Assembly (NCBI GenBank): GCA_029593915.1
Contig: CP046147.1
Location: forward strand, 434,001-498,000
From: Candidatus Lucifugimonas marina
Lineage (GTDB): Bacteria > Chloroflexota > Dehalococcoidia > Lucifugimonadales > Lucifugimonadaceae
Direction of reading: 5' to 3'
Length of the DNA: 64,000 bases
In this document: piece after piece, positions 16,514 to 25,403 of the stretch
How positions within the stretch are numbered: position 1 is the stretch's first letter
How the letters are laid out: each line of letters begins with the position of its first letter
Program-made: the position numbers and the translations under genes
Notes under the pieces: generated by a model
The model's input: the letters and a program-made list of their open reading frames with translations, nothing else
Databases searched by the model: none
Told to the model about the DNA's origin: nothing

Positions 16514-16675
16514 GGGTTGTGGGTTGTCTGATCTTTACGGCTTGCGTCTGCCTGAGAACTTGGTGATCGAACGAACTGAATCCAAAGGCAATTCCCACAT
16601 TGTCGCTTGAATCGATTTATCTACTAAGGGCCGGTAGTAGTTCTCGCGAGAGAATTCGAGGTTGAGTATCAGGTC

Positions 16676-17161
16676 CTAACTTTCTTCAATGAGTCGATGG
16701 AGGTTCGGAACAGGAAGAGGGGGTTGGTCGTAGTAACTGACATCGTGATCCTGTTGCAATCGATCGAAATACTCATCATCGTCTTCATCTTTGCCCACAT
16801 ACCAGTAGTTCAATACAAAGTGCCACATATCGAAATCCGAGAGTAGAACGTGGCTGTTTGGCATTTCGAATTCAACACGTACGTATTCTTGTTCTGGAAG
16901 ATCGAATGCGATTTGCCTTAGATCCGGCTTGCGATTGTTGCTATCACGATGTTGATACCAGGCCCAAATCGGGTATGAATTCGGAGTTGGGGGTGGTCCA
17001 ATGCGTTCAGACATCTTCACCCTCATCCAATCGTAAGCACGTTTAAAATCTTCATCGCTGAATCGGTTGAAGTTCACCGATCTGAGCACACCATCGGATT
17101 CGGCAGATTGCCAGTCTTCGATGTGTTGGAGAGTCCAGAGGATCATTTTTTCTACAAACAA
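16676..17161 (-). CDS. DUF3841 family protein
   Basis: A 161-aa cytoplasmic protein matching DUF3841 by its ordered motifs: L-W-T-L-Q near residue 8, A-Y-D-W-M near 42, Y-P-I-W-A-W-Y near 63, K-P-D-L-R near 80, V-E-F-E-M and L-L-S-D-F-D-M-W-H near 108, then a final L-N-Y-W-Y. The family is common in Firmicutes and has no established function. The gene is isolated. A worn family A repeat lies between it and the upstream coiled-coil gene. Confidence 0.8.
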   Translation of the reverse strand: MFVEKMILWTLQHIEDWQSAESDGVLRSVNFNRFSDEDFKRAYDWMRVKMSERIGPPPTPNSYPIWAWYQHRDSNNRKPDLRQIAFDLPEQEYVRVEFEMPNSHVLLSDFDMWHFVLNYWYVGKDEDDDEYFDRLQQDHDVSYYDQPPLPVPNLHRLIEES

Positions 17162-17248
17162 CGCAACCCTGTGATCGCTCTAAAAGAAACGAGCACAGGG
17201 CTGTGGGTTGATTCTTTTCTGGCTGAACACCAGTTGTCGATTTCGCTT

Positions 17249-17331
17249 GAGACACGCCTTGCCTGTCGTCCATTGAACCCGTGAGTGCATTCGCACTTGG
17301 GGCGCTGTTGGTGAGAGCCTCAGGATGACAT
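17249..17331. repeat. Degenerate copy of repeat family A
   Basis: Remnants of both arms are visible: GAGACACGCCTTGCCTGTCG near the left and GAGAGCCTCAGGATGACA at the right end (about 17313-17330). The central part has diverged. It lies in the 199-base gap between two minus-strand genes. Confidence 0.6.
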
Positions 17332-17360
17332 TTCGGCGATAGATTCAGAAGACGAAAAAC

Positions 17361-17954
17361 TTAGTCGGCGACGTTTGCTGTTGGGCGGGCGTCTAGGAGA
17401 TCGATACCACCTCGGACCTGTCCAAGTGTGTCGGCAATTCGTTCTTCAAGCGTGAACAGGACCTCACGAGCGTAGTTGTCTGCGCCCTTGCGTCGCTGGT
17501 CAGCTGAGGTCTCTGCTTCGTTCAAAATTCCGTTTACACGGTTTTCAGCATCATCGATCAGCTTGCCAGCGCGCTTCTGTGCGTCGGCTTCGATTTCTGC
17601 TGCAGTTTCGTTCGCCACTCGGGTGATCTCAGTGTCCTGGACCATCTTTCGAGCCTCTTCCTGCGAAGTTGTAAGCAGTGTGTTCGACTGCTCTTCAGCC
17701 AGCTGACGGATAGTCGTGGCTTCTTCATCTGCGTATGCGCGAATTCGGCGGGCTTCTAGTTCAGCCTGCTTGATGATCGCGTCTTTCTGACGAACAACGC
17801 CTTCTGCTTCGGTCATCTGCGTAGGTGCCTCACCCTTCATCTCATCGATGAGAGCCGAGATTTTTTCTACGTTTACCAGCGTTCGTGCTGTTCCGGGTAC
17901 TCGACCTTTGACGATCATCGCCTCTAGGTCTTCGAGCTGCGACATAAATGTCAT
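17361..17954 (-). CDS. Coiled-coil protein (DivIVA / ATP-synthase-B-like)
   Basis: A 197-aa protein dominated by a long charged helix or coiled coil (about residues 55-175) rich in Ala, Glu, Arg and Gln. The short N-terminal section has an I-V-K-G-R-V-P-G-T motif. There is no signal peptide or membrane helix. The pattern resembles DivIVA-like or F-ATPase b/E-subunit-like helical proteins, but no catalytic motif exists. The start is 17954, or ATG 17945 three codons in. It lies downstream of coaD and rsmD on the same strand, with a 33-base gap to coaD. A role in the cell envelope or division is a guess from the fold only. Confidence 0.75.
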   Translation of the reverse strand: MTFMSQLEDLEAMIVKGRVPGTARTLVNVEKISALIDEMKGEAPTQMTEAEGVVRQKDAIIKQAELEARRIRAYADEEATTIRQLAEEQSNTLLTTSQEEARKMVQDTEITRVANETAAEIEADAQKRAGKLIDDAENRVNGILNEAETSADQRRKGADNYAREVLFTLEERIADTLGQVRGGIDLLDARPTANVAD

Positions 17955-17987
17955 TTCAGTGCCTCCATGCGTGTCGACTGACGCGTG

Positions 17988-18485
17988 CTAACTGTTGCTT
18001 GCTTTACGTTGTTCGAGCCTCTCAACCAGAGGCTTCCAAACGTTCTGTGGAACCAGATCCGACACATCAGCGCCGAATGCTGCCACTTCCTTCACTCTTG
18101 ATGAACTCAGGATCTGGTACTCCAGAGCGCTGAAGAGACAAATAGTTTCGATGTCTTCAGCCATCCTGCGGTTCATTAGTGCCATTTCACTTTCGTACTC
18201 GAAATCGCTGGTGATTCTTAGCCCACGAACGATTACTGTGGCGCCGAATTTTCGGGCCGCTTCGACCGTTAGGCCTGAGTACGGTTTCACCTCGACGTTT
18301 GGCAGGTGTGCCACCGCCTCGGAAAACATTTCGATTCGCTCGTCGACGTTGAACATAGTTCGTTTCAACGAGCCTTCAACAACACCCACCGTCAGATGAT
18401 CGACGGTGTGTGATGCTCTTTCGACAATATCTACGTGCCCGTTTGTTACGGGATCAAATGTGCCGGGATAGATTGCTCGCGCCAT
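17988..18485 (-). CDS. coaD: Pantetheine-phosphate adenylyltransferase
   Basis: A 165-aa enzyme of the fourth step of coenzyme A synthesis. It transfers AMP from ATP to 4'-phosphopantetheine, giving dephospho-CoA. The nucleotidyltransferase motif G-T-F-D-P-V-T-N-G-H starts at residue 8, and the second motif L-S-S-S-R-V-K-E is near 127. The length is normal. ATG 18485 directly abuts the rsmD stop, so the two genes are translationally coupled. The rsmD-coaD pairing is widespread in bacteria. Confidence 0.96.
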   Translation of the reverse strand: MARAIYPGTFDPVTNGHVDIVERASHTVDHLTVGVVEGSLKRTMFNVDERIEMFSEAVAHLPNVEVKPYSGLTVEAARKFGATVIVRGLRITSDFEYESEMALMNRRMAEDIETICLFSALEYQILSSSRVKEVAAFGADVSDLVPQNVWKPLVERLEQRKASNS

Positions 18486-19085
18486 CTATTCGCCCCTCGA
18501 TGTTGCTGATGATTCTGTTTGGGATTTGTAGACCGAAACTGCGGTATCGCCGTAGAGTCGGTGGGTAGATAACGTGAGCCCCGGAAGAGTGTCGGGTAGT
18601 TCTGTCATCTTGGAGTGTTCTGCAAATACGATCGCGTTTGGTGCGATTAGGTGTGCGTCATTGGCTTTCTGGAACAGTGCTTCGAATTCGATTAGGTCGT
18701 AAGGCGGGTCGGCAAAAATCAGGTCGAACTCACCCTTCAGTCTTCCAACTGCGTTGAGTGCGCTCCCTTTTTGAACCGAGCCTTGCATTCCTAGCCTGTG
18801 CTTTTCCAGAGTCTTTTTAATGTCTTCGCAACGACGTCCGTTTTGCTCGATGAACACGGCGGTTTCAGCGCCGCGTTGTAGAGCTTCTATTCCCAGAGCA
18901 CCGGTGCCAGCGTAGATGTCGAGAACTCGTAATCCACTCGCTCCGGCAGGACCCAGCATTGAAAAAATTGCTGATCTCACTTTGGATGTGGTTGGACGAA
19001 GTGAGCTTCCTGTGCCGGAAGTTCGCCTGGATTTGAATTCTGGCGATCCTCTGCGTTTTTTACTCATCGCATTTTCGATCCGCAC
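18486..19085 (-). CDS. rsmD: 16S rRNA (guanine(966)-N(2))-methyltransferase
   Basis: A 199-aa RsmD. It methylates G966 of 16S rRNA during 30S assembly using SAM. Visible motifs are L-R-P-T-T-S-K-V-R near residue 29, the SAM-binding V-L-D-I-Y-A-G-T-G-A-L-G near 54 and the catalytic D-P-P-Y-D-L near 127. The start is ATG 19085 or ATG 19067 (six codons later). The N-terminal section before L-R-P-T-T is more basic than usual. Its stop touches the coaD start. Confidence 0.93.
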   Translation of the reverse strand: MRIENAMSKKRRGSPEFKSRRTSGTGSSLRPTTSKVRSAIFSMLGPAGASGLRVLDIYAGTGALGIEALQRGAETAVFIEQNGRRCEDIKKTLEKHRLGMQGSVQKGSALNAVGRLKGEFDLIFADPPYDLIEFEALFQKANDAHLIAPNAIVFAEHSKMTELPDTLPGLTLSTHRLYGDTAVSVYKSQTESSATSRGE

Positions 19086-19616
19086 TTGAGACCCCTATTT
19101 TTTCCCCTGAGAAATTTTTGGGACGGAACCGATTATTCACGGCGCGCCGGTTTCTTCACCATCGTGAGTTGTTACGTGTTTTGGCGGTTTTACACGGAAG
19201 CGGTGCTAGTGGCGCTGTTTTGTTCTTGTTCCTCTCATGCGGGAAGAGGGCTTCTCAGGTGCAGCAACTTTCGTCCCACCCGCAGTGGAGGAACTGTTTT
19301 CAGATGCCCACAAGACAGCAATCTCGAAATTCACTCGATTTACGATGGAACCAATGACCCGCTGATTCATTAAGAATTCCGTGTTGGACGTTGGTCCCTC
19401 CGCTGCGCTTTGCGAGCTGTAGGTCGTGTCGACTACTTGGCCGGTGGCGGGGGGCGCTGATTGCGATGTCGCTTCGGGGCAGGCTTCTCTCAATGACAGG
19501 GGGGATTTGATGTCCGTTTGCTGAATTCGCAGGAGGGCTGGCTTAGAATGAATTGCTGTGCCGGTGAGGCAGCCTAAGAATCGAACAGACGCTGTAACTA
19601 ATTGCGCGAAAAATAT
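19086..19616. other. 531-base intergenic region upstream of lysS
   Basis: This gap lies between divergent rsmD and lysS. It contains a worn family B repeat at 19457-19498 and a fragment near 19393 (GGTCCCTCCGCTGCGCTTTG) resembling family C arms. Several short frames cross it but none has a good start or family signal. I looked for a T-box, SRP RNA and tmRNA and found no convincing core motif. Confidence 0.4.
19457..19498. repeat. Degenerate solo arm of repeat family B
   Basis: CTGATTGCGATGTCGCTTCG followed by a tail ending TCTCAATGACA resembles the right arm of the family B element at 12646-12684 with several mismatches. Confidence 0.55.
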
Positions 19617-21197
19617 ATGACCAACCAAGACCAACAAGAACAGTCGGCAAATTCGCCTGAAGAATCGAACGAAGAAGTTTCGGCAGCGGGTGAGCAGAAG
19701 CTCATCGAAGATCGCCTCGCCAAGGCTGCTCAGCTTCGCGATAAGGGCTTCGATCCCTACCCGCCTCGATTTGATCGCACGCATACTTCAGCCGAGGCCA
19801 CGAAACTGTTCGAGTACGTCGAAGTGATGGCGAGCAATGGTGTTGGTGATGATGCAGAACACCCTCGAACTGAGACTGTTCGGATTGCGGGTCGAGTGAT
19901 GGCTCGGCGCGGAATGGGTAAAGCTGCTTTCATCGACTTGAAAGATGGCTACGGTTCGATTCAGGCATTTGCTCGTCAAAATACGATGGGTGACGAAGCG
20001 TACGAAATCGTCAATTTGCTTGATATCGGCGACATTATCGGTGTCGAGGGTTCGGTGATTCGAACTCGTCGCGGTGAAATAAGTGTCGAAGCGCAGCAGG
20101 TTACTGTTCTGACGAAGGCGATTCGGCCTTTGCCGGACAAGTGGCATGGTCTTCAGGATCAGGAAATTCGATTCCGACAGCGTTATCTCGATCTCATCTC
20201 GAACGACAAAGCGATGAAGAACGCATTGCTGCGGTCCATGGTCGTGCAGTCGATGCGTTCGTTCATGCACGATCGGGGCTTTATCGAGGTTGAGACTCCG
20301 ATTCTGGTCCCTGTTGCTGCAGGAGCACAGGCGACCCCGTTTGAGACGCACCACAACCAGCTTGATCGTGATCTGTACTTGCGAATTGCTACCGAGCTTT
20401 ATTTGAAGAAGCTGATTGTTGGTGGCATTGAGCGAGTGTTTGAAATCGGTCGATTGTTCCGCAATGAAGGACTCGACCACGATCATAATCCTGAGTTCAC
20501 GACCATCGAGAGTTATCAGGCTTACGCCGACTACAACGACGTGATGTCGATGGTCGAAAACATGGTTTCCTACATTGCTAAAGAAACGACTGGGTCGATG
20601 GTGCTTCCAGCTGTCGAAGGTGTTCGACCCGAAATCGATCTGACACCTCCGTGGCCTCGTTTGGATCTGCGCGCTGAGATAAAGAAACAGACCGGTATCG
20701 ATTTTGTCGAAACTCGCGACGTGGAGTCACTTTCGGCTGCGATGCGTGAGCGCAACATTCACGTCGAAGCTGGATCGGCGTGGGGCAGATTGCTCGACAA
20801 AGTTATTTCTTCAGAAGTCGAGCCGAACTTGGTTCAGCCGCACTTCTTGGTCGACTATCCGGTCGAAATGTCACCGCTCGCCAAGCGCAAGCCAGACTCC
20901 GACGAAATCGTTGAGCGTTTCGAAGGATTCGTTATGGGGACAGAACTTTGCAATGCGTTTACGGAGTTGAACGACCCCGTTGATCAGCGTGATCGTTTTG
21001 AGCAGCAGGAAAAGCAGCGTCTAGATTTCGGCGACGATGAAGCTGATCGTTTGGACGAAGATTTCCTAGTCGCAATCGAGCACGGCATGCCGCCAACGGG
21101 TGGGCTTGGGCTCGGAATTGATCGACTTACGATGCTGATTGCTGGTGAAGAGTCGATTCGCGAAATCTTATTATTCCCTGCAATGCGCAACACGTGA
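19617..21197 (+). CDS. lysS: Lysine--tRNA ligase (class II)
   Basis: A 526-aa class II lysyl-tRNA synthetase. An OB-fold anticodon-binding domain occupies about residues 60-170. The catalytic core has motif 2 around F-R-N-E-G-L-D-H-D-H-N-P-E-F near 285 and motif 3 G-L-G-I-D-R-L-T-M near the C-terminus. The acidic, Gln/Glu-rich N-terminus (first ~30 residues) is an extension. ATG 19617 is preferred over the in-frame TTG 19602. serS follows after 55 bases on the same strand, forming an aminoacyl-tRNA synthetase pair. Confidence 0.96.
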   Translation: MTNQDQQEQSANSPEESNEEVSAAGEQKLIEDRLAKAAQLRDKGFDPYPPRFDRTHTSAEATKLFEYVEVMASNGVGDDAEHPRTETVRIAGRVMARRGMGKAAFIDLKDGYGSIQAFARQNTMGDEAYEIVNLLDIGDIIGVEGSVIRTRRGEISVEAQQVTVLTKAIRPLPDKWHGLQDQEIRFRQRYLDLISNDKAMKNALLRSMVVQSMRSFMHDRGFIEVETPILVPVAAGAQATPFETHHNQLDRDLYLRIATELYLKKLIVGGIERVFEIGRLFRNEGLDHDHNPEFTTIESYQAYADYNDVMSMVENMVSYIAKETTGSMVLPAVEGVRPEIDLTPPWPRLDLRAEIKKQTGIDFVETRDVESLSAAMRERNIHVEAGSAWGRLLDKVISSEVEPNLVQPHFLVDYPVEMSPLAKRKPDSDEIVERFEGFVMGTELCNAFTELNDPVDQRDRFEQQEKQRLDFGDDEADRLDEDFLVAIEHGMPPTGGLGLGIDRLTMLIAGEESIREILLFPAMRNT

Positions 21198-21252
21198 TCT
21201 AATCGTTCACGAGTCAACTTGTAATTACCGATCGAGCAAGCAAGAGTAAATA

Positions 21253-22515
21253 ATGCTTTCACTGGAACAGATAGTCCGAGATCCTGAGACATTCCGAGCC
21301 GCACTGGTTCGCCGCGGAGAAGATCCGCCAATCGACAGGATTCTCGAACTCGATTCCCGCCGAAAAGAATTGATTCAAGCTGCTGATATAGATCGGGCTA
21401 ACCGAAACAACGTCAGCAAGGCGATTGGAAACGAGAAGCGAAAGCCAACTCCCGAAGAGATCGCTGAAATGCGTGAGACGGGCGACCGAATCAAGGCAGT
21501 AGAGGCTGAGCTTGCGACTGTTCTTGAAGAGCTGAACGACACGCTTCTGCCTATTCCAAACACTCCATTGGATGACGTTCCGGATGGCCTCGATGAAGAA
21601 TCGAACGTCGTAGTTCGAACTTCAGAAGGTTCGACCGAATCGCACGGTAACGCACACTGGGATGTTGCAACCGAACTTGGGATTCTCGATCTTGAAGCTG
21701 GTGCGAGCATATCGGGCGCTCGTTTTTATGTGTTGAAGGGCAAGGGCGCGAAGCTCCAACGTGCACTTGCGGCTTGGATGCTAGACGTACAGACCGAAGA
21801 GCATGGGTACACCGAGATTGATCCGCCATTGTTGGTGCGTGGTGAGACCATGACCGGCTCAGGAAATCTTCCAAAGTTCAAAGACAATCTTTATAGAGAT
21901 GAAGAGACCGATTTGTGGTTGGTTCCTACTGCTGAGGTCGCTTTGAATGGTCTGCACCAGGGACGGATCATCGACCCCGGTGTTCTTCCGCTCAAGTATG
22001 TCGCTCAGACTCCAAGTTTCCGCAAAGAGCATGCTTCGGCAGGACGAGATGTTCGTGGTATCAAGCGCGTTCACCAGTTCGAAAAAGTCGAGATGTTCCG
22101 CTACGTTGAACCGGAAACTTCTGACGCTATGTTGGAACAGATGGTTGGCGAGGCTGAACGACTTTGTCAGTTGCTGGGTCTAACGTACCGAGTGTTGCAA
22201 CTTTGTGCTGGCGACATTGGTTTCCAGTCGGCAAAAACCTACGACATTGAGGTTTGGTCGCCGGGTTCAGCAGAGTGGCTTGAAGTAAGTTCGATTTCGA
22301 CTTGCACTGATTTCCAGGCACGTCGAAATGGCACTCGATACCGACCAGAGGTCGGCGCTTCGACGAAATTGCCGCACACGCTGAACGGTTCGGGATTGGC
22401 ATTGCCTCGTATCTGGATCGCCGTCATAGAAAACGGTCTTCAGGAAGACGGGTCGATCGTCATCCCTGAAGTGCTCGTGCCTTACACCGGCTGGGATCGC
22501 ATCGAGTCGAAGTAG
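21253..22515 (+). CDS. serS: Serine--tRNA ligase
   Basis: A 420-aa class II seryl-tRNA synthetase. The N-terminal ~100 residues form the antiparallel coiled coil that holds the long variable arm of tRNA-Ser. The core has motif 2 F-R-K-E-H-A-S-A-G-R-D near 258 and motif 3 N-G-S-G-L-A-L-P-R near 380. Its tRNA substrate with anticodon UGA is encoded at 7805-7894. It is probably co-transcribed with lysS and convergent with the metallopeptidase gene. Confidence 0.96.
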   Translation: MLSLEQIVRDPETFRAALVRRGEDPPIDRILELDSRRKELIQAADIDRANRNNVSKAIGNEKRKPTPEEIAEMRETGDRIKAVEAELATVLEELNDTLLPIPNTPLDDVPDGLDEESNVVVRTSEGSTESHGNAHWDVATELGILDLEAGASISGARFYVLKGKGAKLQRALAAWMLDVQTEEHGYTEIDPPLLVRGETMTGSGNLPKFKDNLYRDEETDLWLVPTAEVALNGLHQGRIIDPGVLPLKYVAQTPSFRKEHASAGRDVRGIKRVHQFEKVEMFRYVEPETSDAMLEQMVGEAERLCQLLGLTYRVLQLCAGDIGFQSAKTYDIEVWSPGSAEWLEVSSISTCTDFQARRNGTRYRPEVGASTKLPHTLNGSGLALPRIWIAVIENGLQEDGSIVIPEVLVPYTGWDRIESK

Positions 22516-22542
22516 GTCTCTCCACTTCGCTTTGCTTCGGTC
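22515..22542. repeat. 28-base repeat related to family C arms
   Basis: GGTCTCTCCACTTCGCTTTG followed by CTTCGGTC. It matches 32002-32029 with one mismatch and resembles the family C right arms. It starts at the last base of the serS stop codon. Confidence 0.6.
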
Positions 22543-22596
22543 AAGAAGTTGGGGCGCAGTTGGCGTGCAGTAGGGTGCAGGAACGTTTCGGTTCCA

Positions 22597-24726
22597 CTAC
22601 GGATCGATGGTTAGGGTGTAGTCGGTTGGGGTTGTCGAATTACGGGTTACGGCGCTGATTACCGCGACGACTAGATCGTCATCTCCGACGCCTTGAATTG
22701 TTAGTTGTCCTGTTGCATTGATGTCGATTGGCATCTGGTAAACGACCGGATCGCCGGCGTCTTTTTCGTGGATGACCTGAACGAGATATTGAGTTGGAAT
22801 CGTTTCTTCAACTTGGGCGAAACCATTCGATATCCAATCTCCGGCGCTTGAAGTGTCGTCGAACCATCCAATCTCTGGAATCTCGAAATCGTCGAAGCAC
22901 GCACCTTTCGAAAATACTGCATCGTCGGTGAGATATTCAAATCTCAGCAAAACTTCTTGCCCGGCATACTCTGAGATATCAACGAAATCTTGTACCCATC
23001 CGAGACTAGTGCCTGTGAGACCCGCACCGTAAGCATTGCCGTTCGGGTTGTAGTTGATAGCGCGGTTGGTGTCGAGGATGTCCCAAGTTGAGCCGTTATT
23101 GGTCGATACCATCACGTACGCGTAGTCCCAGAATTCTTCGATTTCGTAGTTGACCCAGTATTTGAGAGTCGCTTCGTCTACGGAGCGTAGGTCAACGGAT
23201 CGAGTGAGTGTTGAGTCGATGGAATCTCCATGATTCGCCCACCAGCATGTTTCACCTGAGAACGGTGCGTCGTTAAGCAGCGCAGTTTCAGGTTCACCCT
23301 GAAAGCCGACCGTCATCATTCCCGAACCGCTTGAGGTGACAATGTAGTTCGCACCGTACGATTTCACCGATCCTGAGAGCGTATCTGGGGCACGCTTGTA
23401 GATGTTTCTCACCGGTGGAACGGAATGTTCGTCGTAACCGTAGGCACCTTCGTTGGTGCTCAGGTAGTTGGCGATTAACCAGTCGGCGTATACGTCATCG
23501 GCAGTAACGTCATAGCCCTGTTGTGCAAGTGAACTATCGATGGAGGCGATACCGTCTTCTTGATTAGCTGCGATGGCGGCGAGCATATCGTTCCCGCCAT
23601 AGTGCGAGGCGAGGAATGCGAAGAAAAGATTCGCTGCACCATAGTTTGCCGCCGAGACTGTTATGTCTTGCGCCCACGCCGTGAGCGAAGTTGCTGGGGC
23701 ACGCACGAATGATGAAGCTGCCGAGCGAGCGAATCCGGCGATTTCAGCGGAAATTTCTGAAAGGCCTTCGTTGATCCATGAATCTTCGCTTGAGTCGGTT
23801 GCGAAGTGGGTCGCATGCTGGAGCTCGTGGGCGATGACACTGAGATATTCAGTGCTGGTTAGATTGACCCTGTTAGCTGACATGTACAGCGCTTCACGCT
23901 GGTTCGAGTGGGGGCGAATTTCCTTCGGGTATGAATCAGCGGCTGAGAAGTAACCTGCGACGCCGGTTCTGAGAACACTCGTGTAAACGACCATCCGATC
24001 GTCACCGTCGATTCCTGGGGTGAGGGGTAGACCGAATACGCCGGTCACAGAAGGCCAGACATCGGATTCAAATTTGCCAGCGACTTCAGCGATGTCGTCC
24101 GGGTCTGGTTCATAGCCGTTTTCGAACACCCAGTAGGCGTTGTCCGAGATGTACGACACCACACCGCTTACGAGTACACTGCCGCCGTCTCGCGATACCC
24201 AGAAATCGATCTGCTGACCGAGTATCAGTGGGTCAGAAGCCAGATCGGTTTTAGGTTCGGCGTAGCCGGGTACGAGTCGTTTTCCAAGATCTTGTAAATC
24301 ACGGTCTGGAGGGGCGGGAAGAATTGGTTCTGGTGGGGCGGGAATGATTGCCGGGGTTGCCGTTGGCGTAGGAGTGACCTTAGGAATTGTGATGGGCGTG
24401 ACTGGAACCCGAGTGCTTGTCGGAGTAGGGGCGACCGGTTCTGAATATTTAGTGGTGGGCGTGACTGTAGGTGGAGGAGTTGGCGTTGGGGCGCCAGGTT
24501 GTATTGGGGTGCTCGATGCGGCGGGTGCGGATGTTGCAGCTACGGTGACTACTGGAGTGTTTTGCGCCGGTGTCGTGGACGTGCTAGCAGCTGTGCGGGC
24601 TGTAGCGTCTTGACCACTGGATTCGTTTTGGCAGGCGCCAATGACTGCTACAAGCGCAACAAGAGTTAGAACAATGGCGTTCCTGCCTGTCACTATTCGA
24701 GTTGGTTTTCGAAACTGGCGTGGCAT
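22597..24726 (-). CDS. Secreted lipoprotein zinc metallopeptidase
   Basis: A 709-aa exported protein. The signal peptide ends in a lipobox V-I-G-A-C (Cys near residue 33), so it is anchored as a lipoprotein. A long Thr/Pro/Ala linker spans about 40-145. The zinc site is H-E-L-Q-H near residue 300, with N-E-G-L-S-E about 24 residues on supplying the third ligand. The C-terminal half resembles immune-inhibitor-A-type beta-sandwich modules (W-V-N-Y-E-I, S-T-N-N-G-S-T-W). It probably degrades extracellular protein. ATG 24726 overlaps the pth stop by one base (TGATG), indicating coupling. The TTG one codon earlier is less likely. Confidence 0.85.
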   Translation of the reverse strand: MPRQFRKPTRIVTGRNAIVLTLVALVAVIGACQNESSGQDATARTAASTSTTPAQNTPVVTVAATSAPAASSTPIQPGAPTPTPPPTVTPTTKYSEPVAPTPTSTRVPVTPITIPKVTPTPTATPAIIPAPPEPILPAPPDRDLQDLGKRLVPGYAEPKTDLASDPLILGQQIDFWVSRDGGSVLVSGVVSYISDNAYWVFENGYEPDPDDIAEVAGKFESDVWPSVTGVFGLPLTPGIDGDDRMVVYTSVLRTGVAGYFSAADSYPKEIRPHSNQREALYMSANRVNLTSTEYLSVIAHELQHATHFATDSSEDSWINEGLSEISAEIAGFARSAASSFVRAPATSLTAWAQDITVSAANYGAANLFFAFLASHYGGNDMLAAIAANQEDGIASIDSSLAQQGYDVTADDVYADWLIANYLSTNEGAYGYDEHSVPPVRNIYKRAPDTLSGSVKSYGANYIVTSSGSGMMTVGFQGEPETALLNDAPFSGETCWWANHGDSIDSTLTRSVDLRSVDEATLKYWVNYEIEEFWDYAYVMVSTNNGSTWDILDTNRAINYNPNGNAYGAGLTGTSLGWVQDFVDISEYAGQEVLLRFEYLTDDAVFSKGACFDDFEIPEIGWFDDTSSAGDWISNGFAQVEETIPTQYLVQVIHEKDAGDPVVYQMPIDINATGQLTIQGVGDDDLVVAVISAVTRNSTTPTDYTLTIDP

Positions 24727-25403
24727 CAATTTGGCTTTGGTGTTCCGCCGTCGTTCTTCTTTTTAGTTTGATTCGGTTTAGCGTTGTATATGTTCATTGC
24801 GTTGTCGAATTCGCCATTTACGATCATCGTTACTGCGTCGGCAGCTCGATTTGCCGCTGATCGAACCAGATCGCGTGTATCTGGATCAAACGTACCCAGC
24901 ACGTGGCTCACTTGCTCATCGGATGATTCGGGATTGCCTACGCCTATGCGGACTCGTGGGAATTCGTTTGTGCCCAATGCCGTGATTATCGACTTGAGTC
25001 CGTTGTGACCTCCTGGACCGCCCTTTTTCCTTATACGCACAGAACCGGGTTTGAGGTTTATGTCGTCGGTGACAACGAGAATTTGTTCAGGATTAGTCTT
25101 GAATCGGTTGGTGAGATAGCTGAGTGCTAGTCCTGATTTGTTCATGAACGTTCGCGGATAGGCGAGTATTGCGGGTGAACCGTTGAGTTCGACCTCAGCA
25201 TAACGAACTTCTTTTCGCTTGCGATTGAGTTCGGCGTTAGTGCGTTTCACGAGCTCGTCGATACTCCACCAGCCAACGTTGTGGCGGGTGTTTTTGTATT
25301 CGGCACCGGGGTTGCCGAGGCCGACAACGATCCACGGGGGACCTTCTGATCCACCGCCGCTGCCGCTAGGAAATAACTTGTCTAAGAGTGAGGAGACGCC
25401 CAA
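24726..25403 (-). CDS. pth: Peptidyl-tRNA hydrolase
   Basis: A 225-aa Pth that frees tRNA from peptidyl-tRNA dropped by ribosomes. Core motifs are V-V-G-L-G-N-P-G near residue 26, N-T-R-H-N-V-G-W with the catalytic His, F-M-N-K-S-G near 87, and G-G-P-G-G-H-N-G-L near 127. An N-terminal extension of about 22 Gly/Ser-rich residues and a basic C-terminal tail flank the core. Its start overlaps the end of the upstream unknown gene by about 22 bases, so the genes are likely one transcript. Confidence 0.94.
   Translation of the reverse strand: MGVSSLLDKLFPSGSGGGSEGPPWIVVGLGNPGAEYKNTRHNVGWWSIDELVKRTNAELNRKRKEVRYAEVELNGSPAILAYPRTFMNKSGLALSYLTNRFKTNPEQILVVTDDINLKPGSVRIRKKGGPGGHNGLKSIITALGTNEFPRVRIGVGNPESSDEQVSHVLGTFDPDTRDLVRSAANRAADAVTMIVNGEFDNAMNIYNAKPNQTKKKNDGGTPKPN

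Noticed and set aside
19086-19616. T-box, SRP RNA or tmRNA in the lysS upstream region
   Set aside because: I compared the region by eye with the T-box core, the SRP domain IV core and the tmRNA ends on both strands and found no adequate match.
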